In this document: in pieces, positions 7,598 through 12,680 of the stretch | Numbering within the stretch: position 1 is the first letter of the stretch | Layout of the letters: each line of letters opens with the position of its first letter | From: CAIOSQ01 sp044359885 | GTDB taxonomy: Bacteria; Pseudomonadota; Alphaproteobacteria; CACIAM-22H2 | Reading direction: 5' to 3' | NCBI GenBank assembly: GCA_044359885.1 | Contig: JBIKLI010000105.1 | Location: 1-12,680, forward strand | DNA length: 12,680 nt | Position numbers and translations under genes: made by a program | Notes under the pieces: generated by a model | What the model saw: the letters and a program-made list of their open reading frames with translations, nothing else | What the model was told of the DNA's origin: nothing | Databases searched by the model: none

Positions 7598-9172
7598 TCA
7601 CCGCTCGAGCCAGACGTTCCAGAGCCGCGGGATGCGATGCGGAACGAAGCCCTTCATGGTCTTCAGGTTCGCCTGATAGCGGTGCATATCGCCGAACTTG
7701 AACTGATAGGCCTGGGCGTAGAGATGCTCCTGCATCCGCGCGAAGGCCTCCTTGCGCTCGGCCTCGCTGGGAAGGTTTGCCATGTCGTCCCAGTGCTTCT
7801 TCATGACCGGATCCTCGGCAGGCAGATTGGCCATGTTGAAGGGGAACATCATATCGGAAACGGCGCTGCGGGGCCCGAGCGCCGGTCCCGTCCCCCAGCC
7901 GGTGAAGTAGAAGCTCCATTTGTCAGGCTGGTTGGCGCGGATGGTCCTCGTCGTCGGCCAGTCGGTGACCTCCAGCCGGGTTCTGAACCCGACCGCGCGA
8001 AGTTGCGCCGACATGATCATCGCGGCGTTGTACATGTAGCTGTAGTCGTTGTTCGTCATCACGATCAGTTCTTCGCCCTTGTAGCCCGCCTCTGCCATGT
8101 ATCTGCGCGCCAGCGCGGGGTTCGCCTGATTGTAGTACTGCTTGCCGGCGTCGGTGTAGAAAGGCGTTCCTGGATACTGGAAACCGGGCTGCAGCGAATA
8201 GGCGCCGTCGGTCGCGACCTCCATGATCGCCTTCATGTCGAGCGCGGCCTGGATCGCCTTGCGGATCAGCAGATTGTCGGTCGGCGGCTTCTTCAGGTTC
8301 GGGACCGCGATCGGAATGCCGAAATTGTCCTGGCGGATGACGTCGATGCGCGGATGGCCCTGCAGACGCTGCGCCGCCTTGGTCGGCAGTTCCTCGATGC
8401 CGTGATACTCGCCCGCCTCGAGACCGGCGACGCGTGCGCCGTCCTCCTTGACGATGCGGATCGAGACGCGGTCGAAGCAGACCTGCTTGTAGCCGCCGAA
8501 ACCCGTCGCGGTCTCGTAGCGCGTGTCCGGCTGGTAGTCGGCATAGCGCTCCAGCGTGACATGCGAATCCGGCACCCACTCGACGAATTTGAACGGTCCC
8601 GTGCCGATGAAGGCGATCCTGTTCGCCTCCTTGTCGCGCTCCGACGCCGGCAGGATCACGATCGGCGTGGCGAATGCGCTGAAATCCTCGAGGAAGGTCG
8701 GTACGCGCTGGCTCAGCTCGATCCTGACGGTCATCGGGTCGGGGGCGCTCACCGACGTCACCTTGTCGAGGATCGAGCGGTTGCCGCCCATTCGCTTGTA
8801 GCGCTCGATCGAGGCGACCGCGTCGGCGGCGGTCAGGGGCTGACCGTTGTGAAACCGGATGCCCTGGCGCAACTTGAAGATATAGGTCCGGCCGTCCGCG
8901 GATTCGGAGAACTCGGCCGCCAGTTCTGGGATGATCGCGTTGTTCTCGTCGCGCGTGATCAGCGTCTCGAAGAACAGCATGGCGACGTTGCGCGTCGACA
9001 CGGCGGACGAGAAATGCTGGTCGAACCCGGGCGCCTGGGCCGCCTGCGCATAGATCAGGCGCGGCGACTGGGTCGGGCACTTGAACGGCGCTGCCGACGC
9101 AGGCAGCGCCGCTGCGGCGAGCGCCGCGGCGCCCGCGATCAGCGCGATGTTCCGTTTCGTCGATCCTGTCAT
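7598..9172 (-). CDS. Periplasmic substrate-binding protein, ABC transporter family 5 (peptide/nickel/opine type)
   Basis: 524 aa from ATG at 9172, which has a near-perfect ribosome site (AAGGAGG) eight bases upstream; a TTG six bases earlier is too close to it. The N-terminus is a Sec signal peptide: Lys6-Arg7, a hydrophobic Ala/Leu core at 9-23, then PASAA with cleavage expected after Ala27 or Ala28. Cys32 is not in a lipobox, so the protein is soluble periplasmic and not a lipoprotein. Family 5 landmarks are MLFFETLITRD early, PELAAEFSESADGRTYIFKL, RFHNGQPLTAADAVASIERY, then TGPFKFVEW, IRKAIQAALDMKAIM, and the C-terminal RIPRLWNVWLER. Length and order match dipeptide/oligopeptide binding proteins. 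The ligand cannot be read from sequence; a small peptide, opine or acylated amino acid would suit the two enzyme genes of the operon. Confidence 0.94.
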   Translation of the reverse strand: MTGSTKRNIALIAGAAALAAAALPASAAPFKCPTQSPRLIYAQAAQAPGFDQHFSSAVSTRNVAMLFFETLITRDENNAIIPELAAEFSESADGRTYIFKLRQGIRFHNGQPLTAADAVASIERYKRMGGNRSILDKVTSVSAPDPMTVRIELSQRVPTFLEDFSAFATPIVILPASERDKEANRIAFIGTGPFKFVEWVPDSHVTLERYADYQPDTRYETATGFGGYKQVCFDRVSIRIVKEDGARVAGLEAGEYHGIEELPTKAAQRLQGHPRIDVIRQDNFGIPIAVPNLKKPPTDNLLIRKAIQAALDMKAIMEVATDGAYSLQPGFQYPGTPFYTDAGKQYYNQANPALARRYMAEAGYKGEELIVMTNNDYSYMYNAAMIMSAQLRAVGFRTRLEVTDWPTTRTIRANQPDKWSFYFTGWGTGPALGPRSAVSDMMFPFNMANLPAEDPVMKKHWDDMANLPSEAERKEAFARMQEHLYAQAYQFKFGDMHRYQANLKTMKGFVPHRIPRLWNVWLER

Positions 9173-9190
9173 CTCCAATTCCTCCTTCTT
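9173..9190 (-). promoter_or_regulatory. Strong ribosome binding site of the binding-protein gene
   Basis: On the minus strand AAGAAGGAGG ends eight bases before the ATG at 9172. It is the best Shine-Dalgarno match seen in the window and fits the need for excess binding protein relative to the membrane subunits. It also fixes the start at 9172 rather than TTG 9178. Confidence 0.8.
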
Positions 9191-9219
9191 GCGATCAAGC
9201 CACCCCGCCGGCGGCGTTT

Positions 9220-10371
9220 CTAGTCCTCCTGCGGCGCGCGCCCGGCCCGGCGCTGCTGCGGCGCGTCGGCGACCATCCAGAAGACCGTCGAATCGGGACG
9301 CGCGATGCGATCGCTGCGAAACATGTAGAGCAGGCCGTCGCAGGGTGCCGCGACCGGATGGCGCGACAGCGCCGGATCCGTGCCATAGGGGTCGATGACA
9401 TGGGCCACGACGTCGCCGGCCCGGACGCGCTCGCCGAGCCGCCTGGCATAGGTGACGATCCCGGCGCAGGGTGCGTGTCCCTTCTCCATGTGCGAGGTCG
9501 GGACCGGCGCGCGCACCGGCGTCGGCACCGGGCCTGGCTCGTCGTCGATGACGCCCCTGCGGACCAGGAAACGGTAGAGCCGCTCGGCATCGTCCGCGCC
9601 GAGCCGGTCGTCGACGTCAAGCCGGCCGCGATATTCCAGCGTCGCGGTGACACAGCCCTGGGAAACCGGCGCGCCGGCGGGTGCGCGCGCGCGGACCGCG
9701 GGCCATAGCGCCCCCACCGTCGTCATGAAGGTCCGCTTGTCGGCGTACCAGTCCATGATGAAGGTCGCGTCGCTGCCGATCGCGTCGGCCAGGTCGCGCC
9801 CGCCGATGTCGAGACACTCCTTGTAGACGACGAGGTAGAGGAGCGATTCCGCGGCGCAGTGGCAGTCGAAGACCAGATCCGCGTCGACGGAAAGCTCGAG
9901 CAGCTTCCAGCGCAACGCCTCGAGTTCGGTCGCCGGCGCCTGCTCGGCGCAATAGGCGACCGCGGCGGCGCGGATCAGGCTCTTGTTCGCCTCGGCATCT
10001 GCGCCCAGCCTGTCCTTGACCCGTTCGGCCAGCTCTGCCCAGTCGGGACCGAAACCGCGATTGTAGTTCTCGCGCGTCGCCAGATCGAAGCGGCCGGTGA
10101 AATAGGAACCGACCACCTGACCGATGCCGATCGGATTGGCCACCGGCACGACGACGATCTCGCCGCGGATCCGGCCCTGCGCCTGCGCGGCCTCCAGCTT
10201 CGGCATCAGATGGTGCAGCGCCAGGATCGCCGGCAATTCGTCGGCGTGCAGCGCGGCGTGGAAATAGGCCTTCGGCCCGGCACCCGGCGTCCCGTAGCGA
10301 TGCACGACGAGGCTGCGCCGCGTCCCCGGCGACATCGACGGCAGCTGGATGTCTTGCGTCGTCACCGGCAT
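9220..10371 (-). CDS. Succinylglutamate desuccinylase/aspartoacylase (AstE/AspA) family zinc hydrolase
   Basis: 383 aa from ATG at 10371; an in-frame GTG at 10383 is an alternative start, and the open frame to 10545 is probably a non-coding extension. Zinc ligands are visible as His42 and Glu45 in ALHADELPA and His171 in FDCHCAAE. The substrate-carboxylate motif is RENYNRGF (residues 100-107), comparable to the NLNRxF motif of the family. Glu246 in TLEYRG is the likely catalytic glutamate. After about residue 300 comes the family's beta-rich C-terminal domain with GIVTYARRLGERVRAGDVV. Such enzymes remove acyl groups from N-acyl amino acids (AstE, aspartoacylase, DoeB/EutE in ectoine degradation) or act as small amidases. 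It is cytoplasmic, with no signal peptide, so it would act after uptake. First gene of the transporter operon, 47 bp before the binding-protein gene. Confidence 0.87.
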   Translation of the reverse strand: MPVTTQDIQLPSMSPGTRRSLVVHRYGTPGAGPKAYFHAALHADELPAILALHHLMPKLEAAQAQGRIRGEIVVVPVANPIGIGQVVGSYFTGRFDLATRENYNRGFGPDWAELAERVKDRLGADAEANKSLIRAAAVAYCAEQAPATELEALRWKLLELSVDADLVFDCHCAAESLLYLVVYKECLDIGGRDLADAIGSDATFIMDWYADKRTFMTTVGALWPAVRARAPAGAPVSQGCVTATLEYRGRLDVDDRLGADDAERLYRFLVRRGVIDDEPGPVPTPVRAPVPTSHMEKGHAPCAGIVTYARRLGERVRAGDVVAHVIDPYGTDPALSRHPVAAPCDGLLYMFRSDRIARPDSTVFWMVADAPQQRRAGRAPQED

Positions 10372-10409
10372 GCCCCACCCCACCCGAACAACCGCCCCCG
10401 CGGACTGCC

Positions 10410-10439
10410 ACTGTCGGTCACGCGATCCCCGGCCGTCAA
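10410..10439 (-). promoter_or_regulatory. Possible promoter of the transporter operon
   Basis: On the minus strand TTGACG (10439-10434) is followed after 18 bp by GACAGT (10415-10410). The -35 is good (five of six) and the -10 is poor (three of six). It lies in the 98-bp gap between the SDR and the AstE-like gene, the only gap of that size in the minus-strand series before the operon. Alphaproteobacterial -10 boxes are often weakly conserved, so this is a candidate only. Confidence 0.3.
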
Positions 10440-10469
10440 GCGGACCGGCGACGGCGTCGACCAGCGGCC

Positions 10470-11249
10470 TCACAGCGTGCCGGGATAGGCGCCGCCGTCG
10501 AGTACGACGTTCTGGCCGGTGAAATACCCGGCCTGGACCGAGCACAGGAAGGCGCAGAACTCGCCGAACTCCTCCGCCGTGCCGTACCGCTTCGAGGGGT
10601 TGTCCTGCTTGCGCTTCTCGTAGAGCGCCTGCTCGCTCTCGCCGGTCTTGCGCGCCAGCGCGGCGAAGGTCGAACGCAGCCGGTCGGTCTCGAACGGGCC
10701 GGGCAGCAGATTGTTGATCGTCACGTTGGCATGCGCGACCTGACGCGCGAGCCCGGCGACGAAGCCGGTCAGGCCGGCGCGCGCGCCGTTGGACAGGCCC
10801 AGATGCGGGATCGGCGCCTTCACCGAGGTCGAGGTGATGTTGACGATGCGCCCGAAGCGCCGCGCGATCATCCCGTCGACCACCGCGCGCATCAGCATGA
10901 TCGGCGTCACCATGTTGGCCTCCACGGCGGCATGCCAGGCGGCCTCGTCCCAGTCGCGGAAATCGCCGGCCGGCGGGCCGCCCGCGTTGTTGACCAGGAT
11001 GTCGGGCGACGGCATCGCGGCCAGCGCCGCTTCGCGCCCGTCGCGGGTGGTGATGTCGCAGGCCAGCGTCGCCACCCGGGCGCCGGTCGCGCGCCGGATC
11101 TCCTCGGCCGTGGCCTCCAGGGTCTCGCGGCCGCGCGCCAGGATCAGCAATTCTGCGCCCTCGCGCGCGAGCGACATCGCGCAGCCCTTCCCCAGCCCCT
11201 TGCTGGCGGCGCAGACGATGGCCTTGCGGCCCTTGAGTCCCAGTTCCAT
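10470..11249 (-). CDS. Atypical short-chain dehydrogenase/reductase (SDR) family protein lacking the YxxxK pair
   Basis: 259 aa from ATG at 11249, with AAAGGGAG about eight bases upstream. The Rossmann fold of a classical SDR is clear: glycine-rich cofactor loop AASKGLGKG at residues 14-22, acidic Asp65 in LACDIT, NNAG at 87-90 and Asn112 of the catalytic tetrad in EANMVT. IVNITSTS follows, with Ser140 at the position of the catalytic serine. The expected Tyr and Lys, 13 and 17 residues later, are Ser153 and Arg157 in GLSNGARAGLTGF. The C-terminus keeps NNLLPGPFETDR and FTGQNVVLDGGAYPG. Such proteins are often annotated as 3-oxoacyl-ACP reductases, but oxidoreductase activity by the usual mechanism is doubtful here. 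It follows hdaA by 16 bp and is probably cotranscribed with it. A link to the transporter operon downstream is possible but not shown. Confidence 0.88.
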   Translation of the reverse strand: MELGLKGRKAIVCAASKGLGKGCAMSLAREGAELLILARGRETLEATAEEIRRATGARVATLACDITTRDGREAALAAMPSPDILVNNAGGPPAGDFRDWDEAAWHAAVEANMVTPIMLMRAVVDGMIARRFGRIVNITSTSVKAPIPHLGLSNGARAGLTGFVAGLARQVAHANVTINNLLPGPFETDRLRSTFAALARKTGESEQALYEKRKQDNPSKRYGTAEEFGEFCAFLCSVQAGYFTGQNVVLDGGAYPGTL

Positions 11250-11265
11250 GGCGTTCGGCTCCCTT

Positions 11266-11955
11266 TCAATCGAACAACTCGCGCTCGCGCAGCACGGCCC
11301 GCGCAAGCGGCAACGTGACGGGCCGCTTGGCGGCCAGGGCGGCATGGTCGAGCAGATCGACGATGCGCGCCAGGATCTCGAAGCGCCGCTCGACCCGCGC
11401 GACCACGTAGCGGATCACCTCGGCATCGGGCGGCAATTGGCGGTCGGCGAAGAGCTTGGCCAGGACCGCGGCCAGCATCGCGTCGTCCGGCGGCCCCACC
11501 GCCACGGACGGCAGGGCGACCAGGCGCGACGACAGGTCGGGCAGCGCCACGCCCCAGCGCGCCGCCGGCGCGCGCGCCGTCAGCAGCAGCGAGCCGCCCT
11601 GCTGCTGCACGATGTTGTGCAGATGCAGGAGCGCGCGTTCGCCGCCCTCGCCCCGCGCCGCGATCCAGGCCGGCGCGTCCTCGACCAGCAGCGCACGAGC
11701 AACTTCCGCGACCAGCGTCGCCGGATCGGTGTCGGGCGGCACGTCGCGAGCCCCCGCGCGCGCCGCCCAGATGCGCGCCAGATGGGTCTTGCCGCAGCCG
11801 GGGGGGCCGTGCAGCACCAGCCCGGGCGCGGGCCAGCCGGGCCAGCGGTCGACCCAGCCCAGCGCCGCCGCGTTGGCCTCGCCGACCGCCAGATCGTCGC
11901 GGTGTGCCGACACCGGGCGCGTGCCCAGCGCCAGCGGCAACTGCACGGCGGTCAT
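11266..11955 (-). CDS. hdaA: HdaA-like DnaA-related protein (regulatory inactivation of DnaA)
   Basis: 229 aa from ATG at 11955, overlapping the stop of the upstream gene as ATGA. The N-terminus carries QLPLAL (residues 5-10), a sliding-clamp (DnaN) binding motif. Next comes the family's RDDLAVGEANAAALGWVDRW, then Walker A GPPGCGKT (50-57) of the AAA+ domain. A hydrophobic strand ending VEDAP is the probable Walker B. LLLTARAPAARW is sensor-1-like, and the C-terminal part matches the AAA+ lid (VARVERRFEILARIVDLLD). The DnaA DNA-binding domain IV is absent, which separates it from DnaA itself. With the loaded clamp, Hda-type proteins stimulate ATP hydrolysis by DnaA after initiation and so prevent re-initiation. 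The position next to a CDP-alcohol phosphatidyltransferase gene is common in alphaproteobacteria. Confidence 0.9.
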   Translation of the reverse strand: MTAVQLPLALGTRPVSAHRDDLAVGEANAAALGWVDRWPGWPAPGLVLHGPPGCGKTHLARIWAARAGARDVPPDTDPATLVAEVARALLVEDAPAWIAARGEGGERALLHLHNIVQQQGGSLLLTARAPAARWGVALPDLSSRLVALPSVAVGPPDDAMLAAVLAKLFADRQLPPDAEVIRYVVARVERRFEILARIVDLLDHAALAAKRPVTLPLARAVLRERELFD

Positions 11956-12500
11956 GTCGGCCCGTCGGCGCGGGCCAGCCGCCGGCCCCACTGCCAGAGA
12001 TAGGCGCCGCCGGACAGCACCGTGGTCGCAGCCGCCAGATGCACCAGCAGCCAGACGATCACCGGATGCCCGAAGCCCAGTCCCAGCGACGCCAGCACCG
12101 CGCCGACCAAGGCGATCTGGATCGCGGTGTTGAGCTTGCTGACGGCCAGCGGCCGGGCATGCAGGTCGCCCATCATGAAATACGCCACCATCGCGCCGCC
12201 GACGATCAGCACGTCGCGGAACACCACCAGGACGACCAGCCAGGCCGGGATATGTCCGAGCCAGCCCAGCATCAGATAGGTCGAGACCACCAGCGCCTTG
12301 TCGGCGAGCGGGTCGAGATAGGCGCCCAGCGCCGTGCGCGCGTCGAAGGTCTTGGCGATCCAGCCATCGATCGCGTCGGTCACGCCGGCGGCGACGAACA
12401 GCCAGAAGCACAGCGCGAAGGCGCCGTCCAGCATCAGCATGATCGCGACCGGCACCGACAGCAGCCGGGCCAGCGAAAGGATGTTGGGAATGAAGACCAC
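11952..12500 (-). CDS. CDP-alcohol phosphatidyltransferase family membrane protein
   Basis: 182 aa from GTG at 12500, giving the usual N-terminus MVFIPNILSLARLLSVP. The open frame continues upstream to an ATG at 12638, but that extension is Arg-rich low-complexity sequence and unlikely to be protein. The catalytic motif runs D45-G46-x2-A49-K50-x8-G59-x3-D63-x3-D67 (DGWIAKTF then LGAYLDPLADK). This is the CDP-alcohol signature with Lys in place of the more common Arg. Several hydrophobic helices fit a five- or six-span inner-membrane enzyme. It would transfer a CDP-linked phosphatidyl group to an alcohol; phosphatidylglycerophosphate synthase (PgsA) is the nearest familiar example. The exact acceptor is not decided by the sequence. 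The stop overlaps the hdaA start by 4 bp. Confidence 0.87.
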   Translation of the reverse strand: MVFIPNILSLARLLSVPVAIMLMLDGAFALCFWLFVAAGVTDAIDGWIAKTFDARTALGAYLDPLADKALVVSTYLMLGWLGHIPAWLVVLVVFRDVLIVGGAMVAYFMMGDLHARPLAVSKLNTAIQIALVGAVLASLGLGFGHPVIVWLLVHLAAATTVLSGGAYLWQWGRRLARADGPT

Positions 12501-12549
12501 GATGACGCCGCGCCGGCCCCGCTGACCGCCAGCCGCGGCCCGCCTCGGT

Positions 12550-12579
12550 CCCGCCCCCGGCCCATTGCCACGGGGCGGG
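12550..12579. repeat. Inverted repeat (8-bp perfect arms) in divergent intergenic region
   Basis: CCCGCCCC (12550-12557) and GGGGCGGG (12572-12579) are perfect arms around a 14-base spacer, followed on the plus strand by TTTC. It lies between the divergent CDP-alcohol phosphatidyltransferase and right-edge genes. It could be a leader hairpin or operator. The T-run is too short, and no plus-strand gene ends here, so a terminator is unlikely. Confidence 0.4.
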
Positions 12580-12647
12580 TTTCGGATAAGGTTGCGCGCC
12601 GCGATCCGACGAATTCTTCGACGGTGCGAGTTTCGCATGGGGACGCC

Positions 12648-12680
12648 ATGACCAGCAACGCCTCCGGGGCCGGCGCGCCG
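12648..12680 (+). CDS. Start of a plus-strand gene, cut by the window edge (product not identifiable)
   Basis: ATG at 12648 opens eleven codons (MTSNASGAGAP) to the window end. GGGGA lies a few bases upstream as a possible ribosome site, and the 147-bp gap to the divergent gene is of promoter size. In related alphaproteobacteria purM is often found divergent from the CDP-alcohol transferase/hdaA pair, so purM is a guess from gene order. Eleven residues are too few to name a family. Confidence 0.45.
   Translation, partial: MTSNASGAGAP

Noticed and set aside
7532..9223. 563-codon plus-strand open frame opposite the binding-protein gene
   Set aside because: No domain is recognisable and the composition is that of an antisense shadow. 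The binding protein on the minus strand has a signal peptide, ribosome site and family motifs. The same applies to plus-strand frames at 2686-3939, 3669-4928, 4796-5713, 6511-7701 and 10789-12003.
10431..10469. Terminator-like dyads (GGCCG/CGGCC and GCCGTC/GACGGC) after the SDR gene
   Set aside because: Arms are 5-6 bp with long spacers and no T-run, as expected by chance in GC-rich DNA.
12501..12638. N-terminal extension of the CDP-alcohol phosphatidyltransferase from ATG 12638
   Set aside because: The extra 46 residues are Arg/Gly/Pro-rich without family similarity, and the family normally starts just before FIPNILSLARLL. GTG 12500 gives that start.

Overview
The window looks like ordinary chromosome from a very GC-rich alphaproteobacterium, probably of the Rhodospirillales type. 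This rests on the strong G/C bias at third codon positions, the HdaA-type DnaA-related protein with an N-terminal QLPLAL clamp-binding motif, and the adjacent CDP-alcohol phosphatidyltransferase. I see no phage, transposon, tRNA, rRNA or CRISPR. Almost everything is on the minus strand. The exceptions are one rRNA-type methyltransferase gene and the first few codons of a gene at the right edge.

Layout from left to right. (1) Positions 1-1435 (minus) hold a CYTH-CHAD polyphosphate-related protein whose C-terminus lies outside the window. (2) Positions 1579-2586 (plus) hold an RsmC-like methyltransferase. It is divergent from (1) across about 140 bp containing two short dyads. (3) Positions 2647-10371 (minus) hold a seven-gene catabolic operon, listed here in transcription order: an AstE/aspartoacylase-type zinc hydrolase, a family 5 periplasmic binding protein, two permeases, two ATPases of a Dpp/Opp-type ABC importer, and a PLP enzyme of the D-cysteine desulfhydrase/ACC deaminase family. 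The last four genes overlap at their ends (ATGA, GTGA or 8-20 bp), so they are one transcription unit. A perfect 12-bp GC hairpin separates the binding-protein gene from the first permease gene. (4) Positions 10470-12500 (minus) hold a tight cluster: CDP-alcohol phosphatidyltransferase, HdaA (4-bp overlap), then an atypical short-chain dehydrogenase 16 bp downstream. (5) A plus-strand reading frame starts at 12648 and leaves the window.

The coherent biological story is the operon in (3). A small peptide-like or N-acylated amino acid compound would be bound in the periplasm and imported by the ABC system. The AstE-like enzyme would deacylate it or cleave its amide bond. The PLP lyase would then break down the released amino acid by elimination or deamination. 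The PLP enzyme has the family's lysine, serine and tyrosine at the canonical positions, but the two residues that define ACC deaminase are replaced. True ACC deaminase activity is therefore unlikely, and the substrate is open. No recognisable published system has exactly this gene set to my knowledge, but each component belongs to a known family. Other second-look items are the SDR that lacks the catalytic Tyr/Lys pair and the CYTH domain with an altered ExExK motif.
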